DNA from: Oscillospiraceae bacterium Marseille-Q3528
Lineage (GTDB): Bacteria; Bacillota; Clostridia; Lachnospirales; Lachnospiraceae
NCBI GenBank assembly: GCA_018223385.1
Contig: JAGTTR010000006.1
Span: 1-64,000, forward strand
Direction: 5' to 3'
DNA length: 64,000 bases
The notes under the pieces are model-generated. The model did not search any database, was not told the origin of the DNA, and saw only the letters and a program-made list of their open reading frames with translations. A program made the translations under genes and the position numbers. Of this stretch, positions 1 to 7,113 are shown piece after piece (within the stretch, counting starts at the first letter, position 1; the number at the start of each line of letters is the position of its first letter).

Positions 1-654
1 TTTCATAATCTCCTCAATTTCAGCCTTAACAACTGCATATACTTTACTGTTTTCATCTTCATTGACACTTTTTGCAGCCAATTTATATTTTTGCATTACT
101 TTTTCCCCATCTTGTATGGATAAAATAAACTGCAAGGCATCTATTATATAATCCAATGCACTCTTTTTATCCAGATATTCCCAGCTCGTTATCATTTCTT
201 CTGAATAACGAATCTTTCTTTCGAACATAGAGTAATTTAAAATTTTATCTAAGTAATATGATGTTTTATACCCTTCTTGTATTAATCGTCCATTCTGTAA
301 TCTATACGGAATTGAAAAACGACTTAGCCGTTTATTTACCATAACCGTAAAATCATATCTTTTCTCAAAAATTACCCATTCATGAAATGCAAGCTCTATA
401 AACATTTTTATATCTTCCATTTGAGGCAATTCCAATTTCAAAATGTCCGGATAAGCTATCCCGTAGTGTAATCTATATTCTTTTTCAAAATCTATCCCTA
501 AATAATAAGTTCCACCATTCCAATTGTCATAATCTTCATAATATGCCTGTAAAATTCCGGTTCCTGGTAACTCATCTTCGAACCATGTAGTAAAACTCAA
601 CCAAAATTTTTTTATATTATCCACTCTTATAATCGACAAATTTGTATCGTCCAT
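1..654 (-). CDS. Hypothetical protein, partial (3' end beyond window)
   Basis: An open frame runs on the minus strand from an ATG at 654 to the window edge without a stop, so 218 codons are visible and the C-terminus is missing. An AAGGAA-type ribosome site just upstream supports the start. The visible part is soluble, rich in Tyr, Lys and Glu, with helical-looking stretches such as ALDYIIDALQFIL, and has no signal peptide, membrane segment or motif that I recognise. It lies downstream of the Thoeris pair in the same orientation and has the same low GC, but a terminator-like hairpin separates them. Function unknown; a link to defence is inferred from position only. Confidence 0.6.
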   Translation of the reverse strand, partial: MDDTNLSIIRVDNIKKFWLSFTTWFEDELPGTGILQAYYEDYDNWNGGTYYLGIDFEKEYRLHYGIAYPDILKLELPQMEDIKMFIELAFHEWVIFEKRYDFTVMVNKRLSRFSIPYRLQNGRLIQEGYKTSYYLDKILNYSMFERKIRYSEEMITSWEYLDKKSALDYIIDALQFILSIQDGEKVMQKYKLAAKSVNEDENSKVYAVVKAEIEEIMK

Positions 655-737
655 TTTTGTTCCTTCTTCCTTAACCAGAATATATATATTTTATCATATC
701 GCTTTCTATTTTACATCTGCAAAAGAGTAAGAGAAAA

Positions 738-767
738 GCCGATCAGGAACCGCAACTCCCAATCGGC
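738..767 (-). terminator. Probable terminator of the Thoeris operon
   Basis: GCCGAT at 738-743 pairs with ATCGGC at 762-767. On the minus strand the stem is followed by TTTTCTC. It lies about 70 bases 3' of the thsA stop. Confidence 0.5.
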
Positions 768-835
768 ATCTGTGTCCTTTTTATATTTTGCAACAAATCA
801 GATAAAAGAAATTCTATCATCCATGATTTATTCCT

Positions 836-1693
836 TTATACTAGCGAATCGATTTTATCCAATGAAAAATCTTCATCTCTTCTACATATAATGCGCAACT
901 TACGAGGTGATTTTATTTTATGGGAGCTTAATTTATAAGACCAAATGATCATATCAAGCAATTCCTGCTGAGGAATAGATGCACCTGAGCCTCCATCAAA
1001 GCGAGTTAATCCAGCTCCTAAAATCGGTATACATACATCTTGCTGCCCATAATACTTATCTATTTCTTCCCATAATACCGATAAGCACTCCAAATATTCA
1101 TCACGTGTAAAAAATCTACCCAATCCATTTTTATCCAGTTTAGCAAATGCCAGCAACAGGTCATCCTCATTCGGTACTATTCTCCCTGATTCATACCGTT
1201 CTTTGCTCTGATATTTCGATTTAGTCTTAAGCGGCTTTAGCTGTGAGTTTGATAACAGTGATTGAATATTTAGATTCGGATTTGCAGTTAAATATTGCCC
1301 ACAAATCGAAGTCGGTTTTATATCAGCAGGAGCAGTGCCAACATGTGTTGAAAAACATTCATCAAAATTAATTACTCTTTTACATTTCTTCATTTTGAGC
1401 AAATCGCCATATTCTACTGTAATTTTATAATTGTTCCCTTTTATACTAACTTTATTTCGCAAAAGTAAATACGCTTTATATCCAAACGCTGCAATAAACC
1501 ATACAATTACAAAAGTAAGTACACGATTCACGATAATATTGATTTCTGAAGTATAGCCCTCTAAAGTGAATTGTTTAAGAACATCTTCTGATATCAATAT
1601 AACCTTTCCAAATATAGCTTCCGGAACGAAAGTAAAAACTGCCGAAATGATAGCAAAAGCACAAGCCGCACTTTTCTTTAACAGATCAATCAA
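836..1693 (-). CDS. thsA: ThsA, type II Thoeris effector (membrane + macro domain)
   Basis: This 285-residue protein has two hydrophobic segments (about residues 9-28 and 56-78) followed by a macro-like domain (about 90-285) with the stretches CIPILGAGLTRFDGGSG and KLRIICRRDEDF. This is the architecture of the ThsA_Macro (formerly DUF6430) effectors of type II Thoeris. In that system the macro domain senses a histidine-ADP-ribose signal made by the TIR protein, and the membrane part then causes abortive death of the infected cell. The gene is translationally coupled to thsB: it starts at TTG 1693, overlapping the thsB TGA by four bases. Role is inferred from family and pairing. Confidence 0.82.
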   Translation of the reverse strand: MIDLLKKSAACAFAIISAVFTFVPEAIFGKVILISEDVLKQFTLEGYTSEINIIVNRVLTFVIVWFIAAFGYKAYLLLRNKVSIKGNNYKITVEYGDLLKMKKCKRVINFDECFSTHVGTAPADIKPTSICGQYLTANPNLNIQSLLSNSQLKPLKTKSKYQSKERYESGRIVPNEDDLLLAFAKLDKNGLGRFFTRDEYLECLSVLWEEIDKYYGQQDVCIPILGAGLTRFDGGSGASIPQQELLDMIIWSYKLSSHKIKSPRKLRIICRRDEDFSLDKIDSLV

Positions 1694-2298
1694 AATCCAA
1701 GCACCTCTTTTATGTATGAATAATCTCCTACTTTATCACCTCGATAATTTGTTGTCCAGAAAGATCTTGCGCTATCTTCATAATTCTTCATATAAGAAGG
1801 AAGCCAACCTGATTCTTTTCGAAGAGAATTATAAACCACAATGATTGTTTTATTTTTCTTCTCAGCCTGTTTAAATTCATGTTTCAAGTATGAATATGAA
1901 TTAATGCATCCCACATCATCGTTTTCACCAGGAGTAGAAGTAAAAAATACCTTACATGGTTTCGTACCATTTGTATTTTGTTTATAAGGTGTACAATTAA
2001 AAGAACTTTGATCATTGCCAGAACGCTTACAAGCACTCCCTGCTGTACGCAATGCAGTCTTATCTCCAACAACAAAGATAACTGCAGATGAAGCATTAAT
2101 TTGTCTGTTAAATTCTTGTTTCAAATCGCATATGCGACAATCAGGATCTTTTGAAACGCTCCCTGATGCTACTTTAGACATATCAATAAAATCAACCTTA
2201 TGCAGATTATCACTTCCCCATTTGTTCAACTCTTCAACAACGTCACGATCGCCATCGTATTCTGCATAATCTGCACTTATATATACTTGCTTATTCAT
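1690..2298 (-). CDS. thsB: ThsB, TIR-like signal-producing protein of Thoeris
   Basis: A 202-residue protein with a TIR-like fold: an N-terminal strand KQVYISADYAEYDGD, a central SSAVIFVVGDKTA strand-loop and a later helix-strand SYLKHEFKQAEKKNKTIIVV carrying a conserved-type Glu. In Thoeris, ThsB detects phage infection and converts NAD+ into a nucleotide second messenger that activates ThsA. The start ATG at 2298 has a GGGAGGATAG ribosome site. It is the first gene of the operon, with thsA immediately downstream and overlapping, which is the main support for the call. No membrane segment or signal peptide is seen. Confidence 0.82.
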   Translation of the reverse strand: MNKQVYISADYAEYDGDRDVVEELNKWGSDNLHKVDFIDMSKVASGSVSKDPDCRICDLKQEFNRQINASSAVIFVVGDKTALRTAGSACKRSGNDQSSFNCTPYKQNTNGTKPCKVFFTSTPGENDDVGCINSYSYLKHEFKQAEKKNKTIIVVYNSLRKESGWLPSYMKNYEDSARSFWTTNYRGDKVGDYSYIKEVLGF

Positions 2299-2366
2299 AT
2301 TGTTCTATCCTCCCTGTACATAATTATTTTATTGTTAGCATTCTCCTTTGTTGAGTGCCAATCTGG

Positions 2367-2395
2367 ATTATATCACTAATCATACCTTTTAGCAA
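2367..2395 (-). promoter_or_regulatory. Sigma-A-type promoter of thsB-thsA
   Basis: On the minus strand TTGCTA (2395-2390) is followed after 17 bases by TATAAT (2372-2367), about 70 bases before the thsB start. The remaining space 2396-2646 is AT-rich and I see no gene there. Confidence 0.6.
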
Positions 2396-2646
2396 AAGCC
2401 TATTATTCAGCAGAGTCTCAAAACACCCCACTGTTTTAATATTCAAATGTTTCATTCAAAAGACCTGAAAACACACATTCATTTTCTCCCCTTAATATCC
2501 TACAAACCGCAGAAAATCAAGGTTTCTTTGAAAGCAGACAAACAGTTTCAATATTCCCCTGAACTTTGATTTTATACTGCATAGCGAAAGTATGCAATAG
2601 ATTTTCAAAGTGGGGTAATAGTTTTATCCCCATAAAAAGCGGTTGA

Positions 2647-3108
2647 TTAAATGTATTTTAGGATTTTCCTATATAAATCCCACAGCCTCGGTCCACAAAA
2701 ACCACCCAAAGCACTCAACCCACGATGCTCATGAACATCTCTATCTTCAACCTCAAAGAGTCTATGGAAATCATCTCCTTCACCTACATAGACTGATTTG
2801 TCATAATTAAGAAAAGTAGACTTGCCACTAAATTGGTCACCTGTGATATCTATTACAATATGTTTGTCTACCATCAGCCACGCATGAGATTGTCCGTTTC
2901 CATCCGGTTTACCCCAATATGTTCCACAGACATAATCTGTTTTGATACCTTTATCCAATAAATACTGAGCCAACAAATCACTCGTATCTCCGCAGCAAGC
3001 ACGTGGAAATCTGCGATATATGCTGTCGTTATCAAACTCCCCTGCTTCCAAAGCCAAATCAATCGCTCTTCGAAATTGGGTTGCGAACTGTTTAACTTCC
3101 TTCATCAT
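2647..3108 (-). CDS. Transglutaminase-like cysteine-protease-fold protein
   Basis: A soluble protein of about 153 residues. The order RACCGDTSDLLAQYL, then SHAWLMVDKHIVIDITGDQF, looks like the Cys, His and Asp positions of the transglutaminase-like superfamily; substrate unknown. The open frame extends to 3156, but a strong AAAGGAGC site (about 3111-3118) points to one of two adjacent ATGs at 3108 or 3105, and the first is used here. It is monocistronic, low in GC and sits directly upstream of the Thoeris operon in the same orientation, so it may belong to the same acquired block. Family assignment is by motif only. Confidence 0.55.
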   Translation of the reverse strand: MMKEVKQFATQFRRAIDLALEAGEFDNDSIYRRFPRACCGDTSDLLAQYLLDKGIKTDYVCGTYWGKPDGNGQSHAWLMVDKHIVIDITGDQFSGKSTFLNYDKSVYVGEGDDFHRLFEVEDRDVHEHRGLSALGGFCGPRLWDLYRKILKYI

Positions 3109-3275
3109 ACGCTCCTTTAACAAAACCGCTTTTGCGAAAAAGTATCCTTTCGCCAAAATGTATATTTCCCGTTCTCCAAAGCCTATCCCCTGGGGTAAGC
3201 ATCCAGTTATATCATCACTCTACGGAAACAGAAACACACATCTATTTTATTCCCAAAATGGCGAAATCCTTTGAT

Positions 3276-4646
3276 TTATTGGGCTTTTTTCGACAGAAGG
3301 CATACTGTTTCCACATGCACCGTATGGCCAAACATATCCACAGGCTGTACCTTCTCCACCTGATACCCTCTCCCGCACAGATACTTGAGATCCCGGGCCA
3401 GAGTCGCCGGATCACAACTGACATATACCACCCGCGCAGGCGCCATCCGGGCGATAGTATCCAGCAGCGTCTCATCACAGCCCTTTCGCGGCGGGTCTAC
3501 TACGATGACATCCGCGGTGCCGCCGTTTTTCTGATAATAGGCAGGCAATACTTCCTCGGATTTTCCGACAAAGAACTCTGCATTTTGAATATTGTTCAGT
3601 TTCGCATTCCTTCTGGCATCCGCAATGGCCTGCGGAACAATTTCCACACCATACACCTTCTTTGCTTTCCGGGCCAGAAAGAGGGAAATGGTGCCAATAC
3701 CACAGTACAGATCCCAGACCGTCTCCGTACCGGTAAGTCCGGCATAAGAAAGTGCTGTTTCATATAATTTTTGTGTCTGAACAGGGTTCACCTGATAGAA
3801 GGACAGCGGAGAGATCTGATAAGAAACATCACCGATCTTATCCGTAATATAAGTCTTTCCCCAAATAAGGAATACCTGATTGCCCAGAATCACGTTGGAA
3901 CGCTCCCGGTTAATGTTTCCCATAACAGAAGTCATGCCCGAAATCTTCCGCAGCTGCTCTGCCAGTTCCTCCTGTCCCGGTATCTGATCACCGTTCAGCA
4001 CCAGACAGACCATTCGTTCCCCGGTGGCAAATGCCGAGCGAATCAGTACATGGCGTACCAGCCCTTCTCCCGTTATCTCATCATATGCCGGGATATGATA
4101 TTTCTTCATATGATCCAGCACCAAAGAAAGGATCTCTGCATTCACCGCTTCTCCCAGCATGCAGTCCTTACACGGAATAATGCTGTGTGTCCGGCCGGCA
4201 TAGAATCCTGCTACAGGATTGCCGTCTTTGTCCGTGCCAATGGGGAACTGGGCTTTATTCCGGTATCGGTAGGGCACGTCCATGCCCAACACCGGCAATC
4301 CCTCCACATCTGTCAGACCGCCGATCCGGCGCAGATTGTTTTCCACCATGTGCTTTTTAAACAGCAGCTGCTGCCCGTAGTCCAGCGCCTGGATCTGGCA
4401 GCCGCCGCACTGTCTCGCCACCGAGCATCGGGGCGTTACCCGATGGGGAGAAGGGGTGATGAGATGCATCAGCCTTGCATAGGCATAATTTTTCTTTGCC
4501 TTGATGATCTTTACCTCTGCCACATCGCCGATGAGTGCATCCTTAACAAACAGCGGGTATCCGTCTATTTTACCGATACCCGCACCGTCATGGCCCATAT
4601 CCTCGATACGAACCTCATATATTTCATTCTTTTTGATTTCTGCCAT
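3276..4646 (-). CDS. rlmD: 23S rRNA (uracil-C5)-methyltransferase, RlmD/RumA family
   Basis: A 456-residue SAM-dependent RNA methyltransferase. It starts with a TRAM RNA-binding domain (about 1-60), followed by an iron-sulfur cluster Cys pattern (CSVARQCGGC, then CKDC), a SAM-binding DLYCGIGTISL motif and the catalytic VYVSCDPATLARD near the C-terminus. The family methylates specific uridines of 23S rRNA; which of U747 and U1939 is the target here cannot be told from sequence. It lies 93 bases downstream of yhaM on the same strand and is probably co-transcribed with it. Length and motif order are normal. Confidence 0.9.
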   Translation of the reverse strand: MAEIKKNEIYEVRIEDMGHDGAGIGKIDGYPLFVKDALIGDVAEVKIIKAKKNYAYARLMHLITPSPHRVTPRCSVARQCGGCQIQALDYGQQLLFKKHMVENNLRRIGGLTDVEGLPVLGMDVPYRYRNKAQFPIGTDKDGNPVAGFYAGRTHSIIPCKDCMLGEAVNAEILSLVLDHMKKYHIPAYDEITGEGLVRHVLIRSAFATGERMVCLVLNGDQIPGQEELAEQLRKISGMTSVMGNINRERSNVILGNQVFLIWGKTYITDKIGDVSYQISPLSFYQVNPVQTQKLYETALSYAGLTGTETVWDLYCGIGTISLFLARKAKKVYGVEIVPQAIADARRNAKLNNIQNAEFFVGKSEEVLPAYYQKNGGTADVIVVDPPRKGCDETLLDTIARMAPARVVYVSCDPATLARDLKYLCGRGYQVEKVQPVDMFGHTVHVETVCLLSKKAQ

Positions 4647-4739
4647 TCTTTTTCTCCTTCGCCGGCTGCCAGCGCTTCTTCTCTGACCTCATACAAATGC
4701 ATGCGCAGGTCTGTCCTGTCCGCATCCGCAGCAGTTGCT

Positions 4740-5684
4740 TCAGACATTTGTCTTTCTGATATTGGAATCCAGCAGCCGGTTGAAGCCCAGCCACTCCTTG
4801 TTATCCCCTGCCGCATGGAGAAGTTCTGTAATGGTCTCCAGCTTGGCATCCGCATTGTCCGCAAAGTTCAGTGCCAGCGCCTCTGCCAGGGCCGGTTTCT
4901 TCGGAGAACCGTATTCCAGCTCCCCGTGATGGGCCAGGATGCAATGTTTCAGCTCGTTGCCCAGCTTCACCGGGAAATCCGGGATCTGACGGATCCGCTC
5001 GCCCACCATCTCCGCGCCGATCATGATATGGCCCAGCAGCTGTCCGGCATCGGTGTAGTCATTTTCCGGGAAGGCGGAAAGCTCCTCGGTTTTACCGATA
5101 TCATGGAAAATTGCTGCCGTCAACAGCAGATCCCGGTTCAGGATCGGATAATTGTCTGCAAAATAATCGCACATTTTCGTAACGCTCAATGTATGCTCCA
5201 GCAGGCCGCCCACAAATCCGTGGTGCACGGTCTTTGCCGCAGACTGGAATTTGAACCGGCGGATGAAGTCCTCATCCCGCAGATAATAGCTGGCCGTCAG
5301 CTCCTGCAGATAGGGATTCTGGATCTTTGCAATGTATTTTTTCAGATCCTCATACATCTGCTCAATATCCTTGCTGCTCACCGGCAGGTAGTCCTTGGGA
5401 TCATACTCCCCCTCCCGGGCCTTGCGGACACGCTTCACATTTACCTGCAGCGCGTTCATGAAGCTGGTCACATCGCCCATGACGTCAATGTAATCCAACG
5501 CCTCAAAATCATCAATACCCTGGGAATTGGGATCCCACACCTTGGCATCAATGGTACCGGTGCGGTCCTGCAGGATCACGTTCAGGTATGCCTTGCCGTT
5601 CTTCGTCAGCGCCTGCTGACAGAATTTACACAGGTATACCCCCGCGATCCGCTCCCCTTCCCGCAGTGTCTCTATATATTTCAT
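4740..5684 (-). CDS. yhaM: 3'-5' exoribonuclease YhaM family protein
   Basis: A 314-residue cytosolic nuclease. An N-terminal OB fold (about 1-100, with LQDRTGTIDAKVWD) precedes an HD phosphohydrolase domain containing GLLEHTLSVT, AIFHDIGKTEEL, LGHIMIGAEMV and ILAHHG, the metal-binding His and Asp positions. YhaM enzymes trim RNA and single-stranded DNA from the 3' end. The gene lies between the HtrA-like gene and rlmD on one strand with short gaps. Nothing unusual is seen; the stop shortly after FNRLLDSNIR is typical of clostridial members. Confidence 0.9.
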   Translation of the reverse strand: MKYIETLREGERIAGVYLCKFCQQALTKNGKAYLNVILQDRTGTIDAKVWDPNSQGIDDFEALDYIDVMGDVTSFMNALQVNVKRVRKAREGEYDPKDYLPVSSKDIEQMYEDLKKYIAKIQNPYLQELTASYYLRDEDFIRRFKFQSAAKTVHHGFVGGLLEHTLSVTKMCDYFADNYPILNRDLLLTAAIFHDIGKTEELSAFPENDYTDAGQLLGHIMIGAEMVGERIRQIPDFPVKLGNELKHCILAHHGELEYGSPKKPALAEALALNFADNADAKLETITELLHAAGDNKEWLGFNRLLDSNIRKTNV

Positions 5685-5717
5685 CGCATTTTCTCCTTCC
5701 GTCCGGGAGGCGCCGGG

Positions 5718-6998
5718 CTATTTTAGCTGCCCCAGCGTCACCACATAATTCATTTCCACATATTCGTCCTTGCCCTGCCGCATGATCGTCAGATTCAGCG
5801 CCTGCTCCGGCGAAAAATCCAGCAGATAGTTCTGGATGGTCTTCATATTTTCCACCGGCACGTTATTCACCGCCGTGATGATGTCCCCGTTCTGGATGCC
5901 CGCCTGCATGGCCGGAGAATCCATATCCACCGACACGTACACGCCCTTTGGCATGCCGGATGCCTCCGCGATGGCCGTCGTCACATCTTTGCCGCGGATG
6001 CCTGCATAGGCGATCTCCCCGCCGTTTGACAGCTTTTCGATCAGGCTCTTGATATCTGACACCGCAAATGCCGTCACCGTTCCCGGCTGCAGATCAGCGC
6101 CCGCCTCCTGGGAAATGATACCCACCACCTGACCGTCCAGGTTCAGCAGCACGCCGGTGCCGTTGGTGCTTCCGATGATGTCCGTCGTCAGGATCTGATA
6201 GCTGGCATCCGCCTTTGCCACGGAATTGCTCTGGGACGTGATATTGCCGAACATGGCTGCGTTGTCATATTCCATGGGACTGCCCGCCGCAATGATGGGC
6301 GCCCCCTTTTTCACCAGGTTGGAATTGCCCAGCTCCGCAATGGAAATAACCTTCTTCGTGGATTCTTCCAGATCTTTCTTGTTCACGCAAAGCACCGCCA
6401 GCCCGGTATTGCCGTCGTAGGCTTTCACCTGGGCCTCCGCCACTGCCGTATCCGAAAAGGTCACGCTGATGCGATCCGCCCCCTTCACGATCCGCTGCTC
6501 TGTCAGGATCAGATATTCCATGCCGTTGTCCGCAATGAGCACGCCCGTGCCATGGGTCTTGCTTTCCAGCAGTTCATTGAACCAGTCCGTCTCGTCCGTG
6601 GCCGAAGTCACCGTCACCAGGGAACGGCTGCTGGAGGCCGCCAGAGTACTCATCTTAGAAAACAGCGACGCATAGTCCGACAGCTGCAATTCCACCTTCT
6701 CCTGAATGATGACCGGATCCTGGACTTCCGCATCTGCGTCCTCACCATCCGCCGCGTCCGTGCCATCCTCATCCTCCGGAAACGTTACCTGATCCGGTTT
6801 CTGGGGATTGAGTTTCTTCTGCAGCCGGGGCTGTACCACCGTAAAGGTCGCCGCCGAAACCAGGCCGAACAGCACCGCCAGCAGCACCGTCACGCCTGCT
6901 GCCGTCAGCACCTTCTTCCTGCTCAGCGGTTTTTCCTTGATTTTTTCACGAATAAAAGAAAATTTCTCCAAATCTTCTGTTTTCTTCTCTTCATCCAT
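5718..6998 (-). CDS. Membrane-anchored HtrA-like pseudoprotease with PDZ domain
   Basis: A 426-residue protein with a cytoplasmic N-terminus, one membrane segment (about 28-50), an acidic linker, a trypsin-like domain and a C-terminal PDZ domain (about 335-420, with SPAMQAGIQNGDIITAVNN). It aligns by eye with S1C/DegP proteases, but the catalytic triad is lost: the usual NHVV reads EQRIV, the Asp of TDLAVL reads TGLAVL, and the GNSGGP serine loop reads GSTNGTGV. It should therefore be a non-catalytic scaffold or sensor at the outer face of the membrane. It starts at ATG 6998 and is transcribed divergently from mutS2. Confidence 0.82.
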   Translation of the reverse strand: MDEEKKTEDLEKFSFIREKIKEKPLSRKKVLTAAGVTVLLAVLFGLVSAATFTVVQPRLQKKLNPQKPDQVTFPEDEDGTDAADGEDADAEVQDPVIIQEKVELQLSDYASLFSKMSTLAASSSRSLVTVTSATDETDWFNELLESKTHGTGVLIADNGMEYLILTEQRIVKGADRISVTFSDTAVAEAQVKAYDGNTGLAVLCVNKKDLEESTKKVISIAELGNSNLVKKGAPIIAAGSPMEYDNAAMFGNITSQSNSVAKADASYQILTTDIIGSTNGTGVLLNLDGQVVGIISQEAGADLQPGTVTAFAVSDIKSLIEKLSNGGEIAYAGIRGKDVTTAIAEASGMPKGVYVSVDMDSPAMQAGIQNGDIITAVNNVPVENMKTIQNYLLDFSPEQALNLTIMRQGKDEYVEMNYVVTLGQLK

Positions 6999-7027
6999 AC
7001 AAATACCTCTGTTTTCAATTTACAGGT

Positions 7028-7055
7028 TTGCACTTATTTTATTATAAGGTATAAT
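7028..7055 (+). promoter_or_regulatory. Promoter of mutS2
   Basis: TTGCAC at 7028-7033 and TATAAT at 7050-7055 with a 16-base spacer, 59 bases before the mutS2 start. Confidence 0.6.
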
Positions 7056-7113
7056 AAAAAGATAGTAAATACATTTTTATCCGGCGGCCACCGGCTGTCC
7101 GGGAGGAGAATTT

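Noticed and set aside
3771..5726. Long plus-strand frame of 651 codons opposite rlmD and yhaM
   Set aside because: It is antisense to two well-recognised genes with normal codon patterns; its translation is His/Arg/Gln-rich without domains, the typical shadow of GC-rich coding sequence.
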